From Pseudomonas matsuisoli (GTDB lineage: Bacteria; Pseudomonadota; Gammaproteobacteria; Pseudomonadales; Pseudomonadaceae): DNA of 64,000 bases. Location of the stretch: the NCBI RefSeq assembly GCF_014647635.1, contig NZ_BMPO01000003.1:186001-250000 (forward strand), in the 5' to 3' direction. The notes below the pieces were generated by a model. That model had not been told where the DNA came from, did no database searches, and saw nothing but the letters and a program-made list of their open reading frames with translations. This document shows, piece by piece, positions 35,673 through 44,679 of this stretch (position 1 is its first letter; each line of letters starts with the position of its first letter). Position numbers and translations under genes: made by a program.

Positions 35673-37757
35673 ATGAAGCGACTCATCGGAAGTACAACCG
35701 TTGCCCTTGCCCTGGCCTTCGGATCTTTTTCCCTCCAGGCCAAACCGGCAACGAACGAATGGGACGCCTTGCAGCCCGACCGCGACCAGGTCATTGCAAG
35801 CCTGAACGTCGTCGAGTTACTCAAGCGTCACCACTACAACAAGCCGCCGCTGGATGATGCGCGTTCGGAGAAAATCTTCGACGGCTACATCAAGATGCTT
35901 GACCCTTCGCGCAGCTTTTTCACTGCGGCGGACATCGCCGAGTTCGAACCCTGGCGCAAGCAGTTCGATAATTTCCTGCGCGACGGCCAGCTCGAACCTG
36001 GCTTCACCATCTACAAACGCTACCTCGATCGGCAGAAAGTCCGCCTCGAGTTCGCGCTTGGCCTGATCGAGAACGGCATCGACAAGATCGATTTCACGGC
36101 TGACGAGGAATTCCAGGTCGACCGCGAGAATGCCGACTGGCCCGCGGACAACGCAGCGCTGGACGATCTCTGGCGCAAGCGCGTCAAGGACGAAGTCCTT
36201 CGGCAGAAGCTGACCGGCAAGGAACCGAAAGCGATACAGGAACTGCTGACGCGGCGTTATAAAAGCCAACTGGCACGCCTTGCGCAAACTCGTGGCGAGG
36301 ACATCTTCCAGGCGTACATCAACGCCTTCGCGCAGACCTACGATCCTCATACCAACTACCTGTCGCCCGAAAACGCCGAGAACTTCGACATCAATATGAG
36401 CTTGTCCCTGGAAGGGATCGGCGCGGTGTTGCAGAGCGACAACGATCACGTAAAGGTCGTACGTCTGGTGCCTGCGGGGCCGGCGGAAAAGAGCAAGCAA
36501 CTGGCCCCTGCCGACAAGATCGTGGGCGTCGCTCAGGGTGATGACGCAATGGTCGACGTCCTCGGCATGCGCCTCGATGAAGTCGTGAAGATGATTCGTG
36601 GCCCGCAAGGCTCCAAGGTTCGCCTAGAGGTCATTCCTGCCAGCAACGCACCAAACGATGAATCCACGCGCGTGGTTGCGATCACGCGGGAAGCCGTCAA
36701 GCTTGAAGAGCAGGCGGCGAAAAAATCGGTACTCAGCCTCGATCATGAAGGCAAGAAGTTCAAGCTCGGGGTGATCGAAGTACCCGCGTTCTACCTCGAC
36801 TTCAAAGCGTTCCGCGCGGGCGATCCGAACTACAAAAGCACGACGCGTGATGTGAAACGCCTGATCGGCGAACTGCAGAAAGACAAGGTCGATGGGATCG
36901 TCATCGACCTACGTAATAACGGTGGTGGTTCGTTGCAGGAAGCCACCGAGCTGACCGGCCTCTTCATCGACCAGGGCCCGACGGTTCTGGTACGCAACAG
37001 CGATGGCCGCGTCGACGTCCTCGCAGGTGAAGAAACCAATGCGTTCTACACCGGCCCCATGGCGGTATTGGTGAACCGGCTTTCCGCGTCTGCGTCGGAA
37101 ATTTTTGCGGGCGCCATGCAGGACTACCATCGTGCGCTGATTATCGGTGGCCAGACGTTCGGCAAGGGGACGGTGCAGACCATCCAGCCCCTGAACCATG
37201 GCGAGCTGAAGCTGACGCTAGCGAAGTTCTACCGCGTCTCCGGTCAGAGCACACAGCACCAAGGTGTAATTCCGGACATTGAGTATCCTGCGATCGTCGA
37301 CACGAAAGAGATCGGCGAAAGTGCTCTACCGGAGGCCATGCCCTGGGACAGCATCAGCGCAGTGATTCGTCCGCGCACCGATCCATTCGGCCCCTTCATC
37401 GACGACCTTAAGAGCAAGCATGAGAAACGCACGTCCACCAATCCTGATTTCGTGTTCAGTCGTGAACGCTTGAGCCTGAACCGCGAGCTGATGAAGGACA
37501 CCACGGTGAGCCTCAATGAGCAGAAGCGCCGGGCTTATCAGAATGGGATAGAGGCGAAACAGCTGACGATCGAAAACGACCGTCGCCGCGCCAAGGGCGA
37601 GGAGCCGCTTAAGAAGTTGGCGGCAGAGGACGAAAACGAAGCGTTGGTAACGGGCAACGAAAAGGACGTGAAGCCCGAAGACGATGCGTACCTCACCGAG
37701 ACCGGGCATATCCTGCTTGATTACCTCGGCCTCCAGGCCCGTGTCGCCAAGCAGTAA
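35673..37757 (+). CDS. prc: Tail-specific periplasmic protease Prc
   Basis: A carboxy-terminal processing protease of 694 residues that degrades periplasmic proteins with non-polar C-termini and, in pseudomonads, takes part in envelope and sigma-factor stress pathways. It has a signal peptide (cut near LQAKP), PDZ (about 215-300) and a peptidase S41 domain with the nucleophilic Ser in SASASE (about 471-475) and Lys498 in FGKGTVQ, then the DUF3340 C-terminal region. No strong ribosome binding site precedes any candidate start; in-frame ATGs also occur at 35640 and 35667. I chose 35673 because it gives a standard signal peptide. Confidence 0.93.
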   Translation: MKRLIGSTTVALALAFGSFSLQAKPATNEWDALQPDRDQVIASLNVVELLKRHHYNKPPLDDARSEKIFDGYIKMLDPSRSFFTAADIAEFEPWRKQFDNFLRDGQLEPGFTIYKRYLDRQKVRLEFALGLIENGIDKIDFTADEEFQVDRENADWPADNAALDDLWRKRVKDEVLRQKLTGKEPKAIQELLTRRYKSQLARLAQTRGEDIFQAYINAFAQTYDPHTNYLSPENAENFDINMSLSLEGIGAVLQSDNDHVKVVRLVPAGPAEKSKQLAPADKIVGVAQGDDAMVDVLGMRLDEVVKMIRGPQGSKVRLEVIPASNAPNDESTRVVAITREAVKLEEQAAKKSVLSLDHEGKKFKLGVIEVPAFYLDFKAFRAGDPNYKSTTRDVKRLIGELQKDKVDGIVIDLRNNGGGSLQEATELTGLFIDQGPTVLVRNSDGRVDVLAGEETNAFYTGPMAVLVNRLSASASEIFAGAMQDYHRALIIGGQTFGKGTVQTIQPLNHGELKLTLAKFYRVSGQSTQHQGVIPDIEYPAIVDTKEIGESALPEAMPWDSISAVIRPRTDPFGPFIDDLKSKHEKRTSTNPDFVFSRERLSLNRELMKDTTVSLNEQKRRAYQNGIEAKQLTIENDRRRAKGEEPLKKLAAEDENEALVTGNEKDVKPEDDAYLTETGHILLDYLGLQARVAKQ

Positions 37758-37767
37758 CCTTACCTTT

Positions 37768-37797
37768 CGGCAGCGGGCTCGTTCGAGTTCGCTGCCG
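37768..37797. terminator. Hairpin after prc
   Basis: CGGCAGCG (37768-37775) pairs with CGCTGCCG (37790-37797) about 10 bp past the prc stop. No T run follows, so termination strength is unclear. Confidence 0.5.
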
Positions 37798-37805
37798 GGC
37801 CTCTC

Positions 37806-37838
37806 AAGTCATTAAAGTGTCACGAAACTGTCGTGAAA
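37806..37838 (+). promoter_or_regulatory. Candidate PHO box (three 11-bp repeats)
   Basis: Three direct 7-mers each followed by a 4-bp A/T-rich spacer: AAGTCAT-TAAA, GTGTCAC-GAAA, CTGTCGT-GAAA. The PhoB consensus is CTGTCAT with an 11-bp period. The matches are 5, 5 and 6 of 7. It lies about 100 bp upstream of the EAL gene start. Confidence 0.55.
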
Positions 37839-37938
37839 TAGCGCCGACCTAAGAGCACAGTTAGAAGGACGGCGATGCGGTCAGCGCGAGTCGTTTGTTG
37901 CAGTGACCTAAGACGCACGTTTCATTCAGGACCCTTAC

Positions 37939-38706
37939 ATGAGCCCCGACGAACAGCTATACGCCCTGGATAGCTTGTTGTCGCAGCATAATCTGCAGAC
38001 GCTGTTCCAACCTGTTTTCAGCATCGCCCAGCGCGATCTCCATGGCTACGAAGCCCTCAGCAGAGGCCCAGCCGACTCCTATTTGCATACCCCACAAGCA
38101 CTGTTCGAAACGGCGCAGCGCGCTGGACGGCGTACCGAATTAGAGCGTGCGTGCCGTCATGCTGCCTGCTTGCGGTTTCATGAGATGAACCTGCCGGGCA
38201 AACTTTTCTTGAACGTCTCACCGGAGGCGTTACTCGCCCCCAAACAGTCATCCGGCAGCACGCTTGCGTTGATGCACTCACTCGGAATACCTGCCCACCG
38301 CGTAGTCATCGAACTGACCGAGGACATGCCAACGGGCAACACAGCGATGCTCGCCGGTGCGCTTGCCTGCTATCGGTCGCAAGGTTTCGCCATTGCGCTC
38401 GACGACTTGGGTGCGGGTTACTCAAGCTTGAAGCTGTGGTCCGAGCTCAGGCCCGAGTACGTAAAAATTGATCGCCATTTCATCGACGGCATTCATCACG
38501 ACTCGGTCAAACGAGAATTCGTCGGCGCCATTCTGAATATGGCCAAGGCGTCACGCGCGAGAGTCATCGCCGAGGGCATCGAGCAGCCAGAAGAGTTGCA
38601 AACGCTCGCCGACATGGGCATTGATCTGGTGCAAGGCTACCTGCTGAGCCATCCACTCCCCGCGCCTTCCCACACCCCTGATTTCTTGAACGTCGGCGCT
38701 GCTTAA
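37939..38706 (+). CDS. Stand-alone EAL-domain c-di-GMP phosphodiesterase
   Basis: A cytosolic protein of 255 residues consisting of one EAL domain. All catalytic positions appear present: EAL (38-40), LNVSPEAL, IELTED, DDLGAGYSS (variant of DDFGTGYSS), VKIDR, AEGIE and QGYLLSHP. It should therefore hydrolyse c-di-GMP to pGpG. In Pseudomonas aeruginosa the gene next to prc encodes a longer EAL-CBS-GGDEF protein; here only the EAL part exists, and no remnants of the rest follow. A PHO-box-like site lies upstream, which recalls RapA of P. fluorescens, a PhoB-controlled EAL protein that lowers biofilm formation. AGGA stands 7 nt before the ATG. Confidence 0.88.
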   Translation: MSPDEQLYALDSLLSQHNLQTLFQPVFSIAQRDLHGYEALSRGPADSYLHTPQALFETAQRAGRRTELERACRHAACLRFHEMNLPGKLFLNVSPEALLAPKQSSGSTLALMHSLGIPAHRVVIELTEDMPTGNTAMLAGALACYRSQGFAIALDDLGAGYSSLKLWSELRPEYVKIDRHFIDGIHHDSVKREFVGAILNMAKASRARVIAEGIEQPEELQTLADMGIDLVQGYLLSHPLPAPSHTPDFLNVGAA

Positions 38707-38737
38707 AGGGGACCTGAGGATAAACACCGCACCTGAG

Positions 38738-39160
38738 CTACAGCCTTTCGCCTTCCAACGGAGCGTCTAACGCCCGCTGAGTCGCTTGCGGCTGCTGATC
38801 ACGCCAACGCCGAAACGCATCTAACTCAGTGGACCAGCTTTTCATTACCCAGCCAATGACTGCCATGTCGTCCAGCAAGCCGAGTACGGGAATCCAGTCC
38901 GGCACCAGGTCCAACGGCGAAACGAAATAGGCCAATGCCGCCACGATCGCCAATAATGCCTTGGGATTGACAGCGCGGTACTCGCCTTTCCAATAGGCCC
39001 GACACAATGCGGCGAGTAGACCCAGGTCGCCCTTGATATTGCTTGTGCCATGCGCGCGCCCTTTGCGAACGACATTGGCGAGCAACAGCGGCAAACGGCC
39101 ACTGGCCATGATCGTTCTTGCAACAGGAACGAATCTAAGCAGGTACCAGGGCGTCTTCAT
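38738..39160 (-). CDS. YkvA-like DUF1232 membrane protein
   Basis: A protein of 140 residues. The DUF1232 core YFVSPLDLVPDWIPVLGLLDDMAVIGWVMK (about 76-105) is diagnostic, preceded by a hydrophobic helix (LLAIVAALA). It is probably inner-membrane; the function is unknown. The frame is open to 39208, but the ATG at 39158-39160 has a very strong ribosome binding site (GGAGG, 5 nt upstream). It converges on the EAL gene. Confidence 0.85.
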   Translation of the reverse strand: MKTPWYLLRFVPVARTIMASGRLPLLLANVVRKGRAHGTSNIKGDLGLLAALCRAYWKGEYRAVNPKALLAIVAALAYFVSPLDLVPDWIPVLGLLDDMAVIGWVMKSWSTELDAFRRWRDQQPQATQRALDAPLEGERL

Positions 39161-39619
39161 TACTTCCTCCAATACTGCGCGGTACAAGGTATCGCGAAGG
39201 TTACCCACAGAAGCTGTGGATAAACCTGTTCACAAATATGGGATGACCTACGCAATCGCCCGATTTACGGGGCTCCGATACAGATCGCGCGTTTTTTGCT
39301 CATCCAAAAATCGCTTAAATAACAGCGACTTATAAATCACCACATAACGCTGAAAATTTAGCGCTACGGTCTTGCGAATATCTACAAGGATGTGCATAAC
39401 CATCCGTGGCGATATGCGTATCGATACTATCCAACGGCTTGCTGAGGCATCCATATCGCGGTTTGAACGAATGAATCGCCACTTTGCCGTAGGTCGAATC
39501 AAGCGCCAATCCGTATGCCTGCTGCGCTCTTAAATACAGACCCGCCGACGGCGGCAACGGTTGCCCCCATCGCCCAAACAAAAACGCCCCGCTAAGCGGG
39601 GCGTTGTCGTAAGCAGCGC
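39161..39619. other. Intergenic region (459 bp), no supported gene
   Basis: It contains the terminator of the FKBP gene at its right end and one TTATCCACA sequence (minus strand, near 39213-39221) matching a DnaA box. It also has an A/T-richer stretch at 39250-39400. Short open frames here have no ribosome binding site, and I do not call them. Confidence 0.7.
39578..39605 (-). terminator. Rho-independent terminator of the FKBP gene
   Basis: On the minus strand AACGCCCCGC, a 3-nt loop TTA, GCGGGGCGTT, followed by TTTGTTT. A classic strong intrinsic terminator 15 bp past the FKBP stop. Confidence 0.92.
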
Positions 39620-40393
39620 TTACTGAGCAGGCTCTTCGCCTTGCTCCGGAGCTTCGGGCGCTTCTGGGGCTGCCCCGTTCTGCTCCTGCGGATCCTTGAT
39701 ACCGAGCAACTCGAGTTCGAATACAAGAACCGAGTTGGCAGGAATCGCCGGGCTCGGGCTCTGCTCACCGTAGGCCAACTCGCTCGGAATGTAGAGCTTG
39801 TACTTCTCGCCAACATGCATCAACTGCAGGGCTTCAACCCAGCCGGGGATGACGCCATTAACCGGTAGATCGATTGGCGAACCGCGTTGGATGGAGCTGT
39901 CGAAGACCGTACCGTCGATCAACTTGCCTTCGTAGTTCACGGTCACGACATCGGTAGCTTTCGGCTGAGCGCCGTCCGCCTTATTCAGCACTTCGTATTG
40001 AAGGCCCGACTCCGTGGTGGTCACGCCATCACGCTTGCCGTTCTCTTCCAGGAATTTCTTGCCTGCAGCCTCGGTTTCGCCGGCGAGCTGGGTCATGCGC
40101 TCCTCGGCACGCTTTTGCAGCGAACCGAACGCCTCGATCAGATCGTCATCGCTGATCTTCTGCTCTTTCTTGCCAATGGCATCTTCGATACCCAGCGCGA
40201 CGGCCTTGGAATCGAGGTCGTCCATGCCTTCCTGGGAAAGGCTCTTGCCCATGTTCAGGCCAATGCCATAGGACGCTTTCTGCGCTGGCGTATTCAGTTC
40301 GATCTCGGCGCTTTTGTCGCTGGTTTGCGAGTCGCAACCGCTCAAAACGAGGCCCACCAGGGCCACGGCTGCTGCCAACCGATGTTGTCTCAT
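39620..40393 (-). CDS. FKBP-type peptidyl-prolyl isomerase lipoprotein (Mip/FklB/FkpA group)
   Basis: A protein of 257 residues that catalyses cis-trans proline isomerisation in the envelope. A lipobox (VLSGC, Cys20) predicts lipidation. The N-terminal helical dimerisation domain (about 35-125) precedes the FKBP domain (135-233: VTVNYEG.L.DGTVFDSS, GWVEALQLM..G, IPSELAYGE, LVFELELL). The tail (234-257) is an acidic Ala/Pro/Glu/Gln repeat (EAPEAPEQGEE). It ends at a strong terminator. Confidence 0.93.
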   Translation of the reverse strand: MRQHRLAAAVALVGLVLSGCDSQTSDKSAEIELNTPAQKASYGIGLNMGKSLSQEGMDDLDSKAVALGIEDAIGKKEQKISDDDLIEAFGSLQKRAEERMTQLAGETEAAGKKFLEENGKRDGVTTTESGLQYEVLNKADGAQPKATDVVTVNYEGKLIDGTVFDSSIQRGSPIDLPVNGVIPGWVEALQLMHVGEKYKLYIPSELAYGEQSPSPAIPANSVLVFELELLGIKDPQEQNGAAPEAPEAPEQGEEPAQ

Positions 40394-40533
40394 GCTAATT
40401 CCTGTTCCTTACGCTCTTGAGCGGGTCGATGAAGCGGCGAGCTTAGCAGGCTGCTCCGGTATGAGCCACGGGCCATACGAAAGCCGATGTGGCGATTAGT
40501 TCAGCCATGGCGCCTTCGCGGACCTTGTACCGC

Positions 40534-41079
40534 TCAGGCATCAAGCCCTGGAAAGCGCCCGGCGATACCGTTCTCCAATGTCTTGGTTAAACGACCGCTC
40601 GTTTCAGCGTGGAACCGAATAGCGGCGAAATGCGGGCGTTCGCCGAAATCGAACCATCGGGCATATCCCGCTGGAACGGCAATGACGTTGCCGGCCTTGC
40701 AGTGGATCGTAAACACCCGGTCGCTGGCGTGTAGCGCGAGCAAACAGGCGCCATCGACCACAAACCAAAGCTCAGGCTCGTTCTGAACGTGCTCGACGCG
40801 CCAGTCCGGATACGCCGCTGCTCGATCGAATGCCTGACGATCGAGGCGAATGACATCGACTACCGGGCAATGCCGTGCGGTCTTGAGCCGATCGATCTCT
40901 CGCCGGTAATGGTCCGCGATCTCTGCTTCGGTCATCGCGAAAGCGCTTGCCGTGATGACATCCAGATGCTCGAAGCCTACATCGATTTCACTCAAGGTCC
41001 GGGCGATGTCGTCGAGATGCGTCAACATCTTTATAGGACACTCCGGGTGAAGGTCGTGATAAACGGTCAACGCATTCAT
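40534..41079 (-). CDS. Acireductone-dioxygenase-like cupin with two metal ligands replaced
   Basis: A cupin of 181 residues clearly related to acireductone dioxygenase (ARD/MtnD, methionine salvage). The N-terminus (VYHDLHPECPIKMLTHLDDIA), the DVIRL segment and the C-terminal IAGRFPGL match. True ARD binds Ni/Fe by H-x-H-x3-E and a distant H in PHWFD. Here the first motif is HVQNEPE: His97 and Glu103 are kept but the second His is Gln99. The distant His is Arg141 (YARWFD). I checked both codons in the DNA (CAG, CGA). Classical activity is therefore doubtful. It stands where pseudomonads carry mtnD, next to the MFS and aroC genes, 25 bp downstream of the MFS stop. Confidence 0.85.
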   Translation of the reverse strand: MNALTVYHDLHPECPIKMLTHLDDIARTLSEIDVGFEHLDVITASAFAMTEAEIADHYRREIDRLKTARHCPVVDVIRLDRQAFDRAAAYPDWRVEHVQNEPELWFVVDGACLLALHASDRVFTIHCKAGNVIAVPAGYARWFDFGERPHFAAIRFHAETSGRLTKTLENGIAGRFPGLDA

Positions 41080-41104
41080 TGGCCCATTCCTTTTCAGAGT
41101 TGAT

Positions 41105-42256
41105 TCATATGGGATTCCGCCGCGTCGACGGCACGCAGATGATGCCCGCCGCGCCCAACGCCGCGAGGCTCGCTATCGCGAAGGTCCAACCGGCGCCCAG
41201 CGTGCTCCAGGTGTAACCCGAATACAGCGCGCCCAAGGCTCCACCGGTACCGGCAAGTGCGGCATAAAGTGCCTGCCCCTGGCCTTGCTCGCGATGGCCG
41301 AAAGCACCTTGTACGAAATGCACGGCGGCGGCATGAAACGCACCGAAGGTCGCAGCGTGGAATAACTGCGCCAATAGCAGCACCGCAAGATGATCGGCCA
41401 ATATACCGAGCAGCAGCCAGCGCAATGCGGCCAGCAGAAAGCTTGCCACCAAGACCTGACGCACATCGAAACGGGAAATGATGCTGGCCATGAATAGAAA
41501 AAGTACGATTTCCGAAAGCACCCCCAGCGCCCAGAGCAGCCCGATGACGCTACGGGTATAACCCAAGGTCTGTAAATGAATGCTGAGAAAGGTGTAGTAA
41601 GGCCCATGCGACAACTGCATTAGCGCGACGCTGGCAAAGAAGCACAGTACGGCGGGACGCCGGAGTTGCCCAAAGAAGCCCTCCACATCGATGCGTTGTT
41701 CCCGAACGACAGGAGACGCCGATGGCACCCAGAAACTGCTGACGACGATGCCGGCAACGATGATCAGCAACGTCCATGGGTAGATCCCCATCCCGGCCAG
41801 CTCGAACGCCTTGCCCAGGCCCACCACAGCCAGCACGAACCCAACGGAACCCCATACCCGTACCCGGCTATAGTTCGCAGTGCGCTCCTTTAAGTGCGCA
41901 AGCGTGATCACTTCGAACTGCGGTAACACGGCATGCCAGAAGAAAGCGTGCAGCGCCATGACCAGTGCCAGCCAGGCATAACTTTGGTCAACGAATAGCA
42001 ATGCGAGGCTGAGAAATGTACAAATCGCACCGAAGCGAACGATTCGAAGGCGTTCTCCGGTTCGATCGCCCAGCCAGCCCCACAGGTTGGGCGCGATGCA
42101 GCGCATCAGCATGGGAATGGCCACGAGCTCGCCAATGCGTGCCGGCGGGAAGCCCAGGTAATCAAAGTAGAGCGCGAGAAATGGCGCGGTTGCACCGAGT
42201 AGCGAGAAATAGCAGAGGTAAAAACTCGATAGTCGCCAATAAGGAAATGTGTTCAT
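41105..42256 (-). CDS. MFS_1-like transporter (HcaT/LacY-like)
   Basis: A carrier of 383 residues with about 12 helices. The N-terminal YWRLSSFYLCYFSLLGATAPFLALYF is typical of the 3-phenylpropionate-permease-like MFS_1_like branch. The signature loop GWLGDRTGERLRIVRFGA is present. The substrate is not known. It is downstream of aroC and upstream of the ARD-like gene on the same strand, an order shared with P. aeruginosa. Confidence 0.87.
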   Translation of the reverse strand: MNTFPYWRLSSFYLCYFSLLGATAPFLALYFDYLGFPPARIGELVAIPMLMRCIAPNLWGWLGDRTGERLRIVRFGAICTFLSLALLFVDQSYAWLALVMALHAFFWHAVLPQFEVITLAHLKERTANYSRVRVWGSVGFVLAVVGLGKAFELAGMGIYPWTLLIIVAGIVVSSFWVPSASPVVREQRIDVEGFFGQLRRPAVLCFFASVALMQLSHGPYYTFLSIHLQTLGYTRSVIGLLWALGVLSEIVLFLFMASIISRFDVRQVLVASFLLAALRWLLLGILADHLAVLLLAQLFHAATFGAFHAAAVHFVQGAFGHREQGQGQALYAALAGTGGALGALYSGYTWSTLGAGWTFAIASLAALGAAGIICVPSTRRNPI

Positions 42257-42310
42257 TGGCGACTACTGCTCGAACTTAGAATCATCGTAGGGGTGCGGCA
42301 GACCTGCTGC

Positions 42311-43402
42311 TCAGCGCTGGCCGAGCACCGGCGTCGTCACCTTCACGTCTGCATTCTGCGCGCGATGGCGTAGAAGGTGATCCATCAACACGATGGCCAG
42401 CATGGCTTCGGCGATCGGAGTCGCACGGATACCCACGCAAGGGTCGTGGCGACCTTTTGTGATGACTTCGACGGGATTGCCTTCGATATCGATGGACTGG
42501 CCGGGCGTCGTGATGCTGGACGTCGGCTTGAGGGCCAGGTGCGCAACGATCGGCTGACCGGACGAGATACCCCCGAGCACGCCACCGGCGTTGTTGGACA
42601 GAAAACCCTCTGGCGTCAGCTCGTCACGGTGCTCGGTACCGCGCTGCGCGACCGCAGCGAATCCGGCGCCGATCTCGACACCTTTGACGGCATTGATGCT
42701 CATCAGCGCATGCGCGAGATCAGCGTCTAGTCGATCGAATATGGGCTCCCCGAGACCCGGCATCACGCCGTCGGCCACCACGGTGATCTTCGCACCAACG
42801 GAATCCTGGTCGCGGCGCAGCTGGTCCATGTACGCCTCGAGCTCTGGCACCTTGTCCGGATCAGAACAGAAAAAGGCGTTCTGCTCGACACTGTCCCAGG
42901 TTTTGAACGGTATTTCGATTGGGCCCAACTGGCTCATGTAACCGCGTACCTGAATGCCTTGGCTCGCCAGATACTTCTTCGCGATAGCACCCGCGGCCAC
43001 GCGCATCGCGGTCTCCCGCGCCGAGCTGCGGCCCCCGCCTCGATAGTCACGTACACCGTATTTGTGGTGATAGGTGTAATCAGCGTGCGCGGGGCGAAAC
43101 AGGTCTTTTATCGCGGAGTAATCCTTGGACTTCTGATCGGTATTGCGAATGAGCAGTCCGATCGCACAGCCTGTCGTCACGCCGTCGAAAACACCCGACA
43201 GGATTTCCACCTCATCGGCTTCCTGGCGCTGCGTGGTATGACGGCTCGTGCCCGGCTTTCGGCGATCGAGATCACGCTGCAGATCTTCGGGCGACAGCGC
43301 GATACCGGGCGGGCAGCCGTCGACGATGGCGACCAGCGCTGGGCCGTGGCTTTCGCCAGCGGTCGTGACTGTGAATAACGTGCCAAGGGTATTGCCGGAC
43401 AT
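42311..43402 (-). CDS. aroC: Chorismate synthase
   Basis: An FMN-dependent enzyme of 363 residues that converts EPSP to chorismate, the last common step of aromatic amino-acid synthesis. Signatures: [17 protein letters not shown] (N-terminus), [12 protein letters not shown] (near 121-133) and RHDPCVG.RA (near 323-333), with [10 protein letters not shown] between. Length and ends are normal. About 210 bp without a gene separate its start from the divergent hydrolase gene. Confidence 0.97.
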   Translation of the reverse strand: MSGNTLGTLFTVTTAGESHGPALVAIVDGCPPGIALSPEDLQRDLDRRKPGTSRHTTQRQEADEVEILSGVFDGVTTGCAIGLLIRNTDQKSKDYSAIKDLFRPAHADYTYHHKYGVRDYRGGGRSSARETAMRVAAGAIAKKYLASQGIQVRGYMSQLGPIEIPFKTWDSVEQNAFFCSDPDKVPELEAYMDQLRRDQDSVGAKITVVADGVMPGLGEPIFDRLDADLAHALMSINAVKGVEIGAGFAAVAQRGTEHRDELTPEGFLSNNAGGVLGGISSGQPIVAHLALKPTSSITTPGQSIDIEGNPVEVITKGRHDPCVGIRATPIAEAMLAIVLMDHLLRHRAQNADVKVTTPVLGQR

Positions 43403-43614
43403 GCAACGCTCCGCGAACCTGATTCAGTGGAAGGCCGCGAGTATACCCGAGGTAGGGACATTCACGAGGTCCGCTCCTGCGGTCCACCGGGTTCGCGCAA
43501 TACGCTTGCGCACCAAACTTTATTCGGATGCGACGCTCCAAAGTGACACCCGACCGCTCTGGCGCCGCTTTCCATTCAGGCAAGGGGCCGTATTGAAAGA
43601 CGAACCGCCGAATC

Positions 43615-44577
43615 ATGCGTATTGCCCTCCTTCTCCTCTGCTCACTCGTGTCGATGTCTATCCACGCTCAGGCCATTTCTCGCAGCAACTTGGATCTGCG
43701 AACGCCGACCGGTGTTTTGCACGGCAGCCTCGTACTCCCGCGGGTGTCCGAACGCGTGCCCGTCGTGTTGCTGATCGCGGGCTCAGGCCCGACCGACCGC
43801 AACGGCAATAATCCAATGGGACACAACGACAGCTTGCGCCTTTTGGCGCAGGCCCTCGCGCAGCAAGGCATTGCCTCGTTGCGCTATGACAAGCGAGGCA
43901 TTGCGCAGAGTCGTCCCGCTGCACCGCATGAGGAAACATTGACGATTGAACAATACGCGGATGACGCCGTGCGCTGGGCCCAGAAACTCGGGGCAGATTC
44001 GCGCTTCTCCCGCGTCGTGCTCGTTGGCCACAGCGAAGGGGCACTTGTGGCCACACTGGCCGCCAACCGCTCAGGCGCAGCTGCCCTAGTGACCATCGCG
44101 GGAAGCGGCCGTCCGTTGGATCAGGTGCTCGACGACCAGCTCTCGACGCGCCTTACGCCTGACCTCATGACGGAAAGCCGAAATATCCTCGACGCCCTTA
44201 AAGCAGGAAGGCCCTACCCGATCGTCGATCCGCAATTGCAGGTGATCTTCCGGCCCAGCGTGCAGCCGTTCCTGATGTCCTGGCTACGGCATGACCCGGC
44301 AAAAGCGCTGGCGGCGGTCCATATTCCTACCCTGATTGTCCAGGGGGACCACGATGCGCAGGTGGGCGTCGCCGATGCAAAAGCCCTCCAAGCGGCACAA
44401 CCGGACGCTCGGCTACGCATAATCGGTGGCATGAACCATGTGCTGCGCATCACGCCCAAGGAATTCGAGCTGCAGCGGGCGTCCTACGACGATCCCAGGC
44501 TGCCGGTCGCACGCGCCCTCGTCGAGGCCATTGCGACGTTTATCATCAGCACAGCGACCGACTCACCCTCCAGCTGA
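43615..44577 (+). CDS. Secreted alpha/beta hydrolase
   Basis: A protein of 320 residues with a signal peptide (cut near IHAQA), so it is probably periplasmic. It has the oxyanion motif IAGSGPTDRNGN (near 54-65), nucleophile Ser in VGHSEG (about 141-146), an acid residue in QGDHD and a late His in GGMNHVL. It resembles the family of small esterase-like proteins found next to aroC/prmB in pseudomonads. Substrate unknown. Confidence 0.85.
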   Translation: MRIALLLLCSLVSMSIHAQAISRSNLDLRTPTGVLHGSLVLPRVSERVPVVLLIAGSGPTDRNGNNPMGHNDSLRLLAQALAQQGIASLRYDKRGIAQSRPAAPHEETLTIEQYADDAVRWAQKLGADSRFSRVVLVGHSEGALVATLAANRSGAAALVTIAGSGRPLDQVLDDQLSTRLTPDLMTESRNILDALKAGRPYPIVDPQLQVIFRPSVQPFLMSWLRHDPAKALAAVHIPTLIVQGDHDAQVGVADAKALQAAQPDARLRIIGGMNHVLRITPKEFELQRASYDDPRLPVARALVEAIATFIISTATDSPSS

Positions 44578-44679
44578 ACGAAAAGCGGCCGATACATCCA
44601 TCAATGACCGATGCCCTATCCCTGCGCCCCCATGCGCCATCGATAGGCTGGGAATGTCATCAAGACCTGGATATCAGCC

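Noticed and set aside
39213-39221. DnaA-box-like TTATCCACA in the DUF1232-FKBP gap
   Set aside because: A single box without clustering, dnaA/dnaN neighbours or an AT-rich unwinding region does not make an origin.
42311-43402. Possible unusual operon linking aroC with methionine salvage
   Set aside because: The aroC-MFS-ARD order is a known pseudomonad arrangement, so only the ARD-like protein itself is notable.
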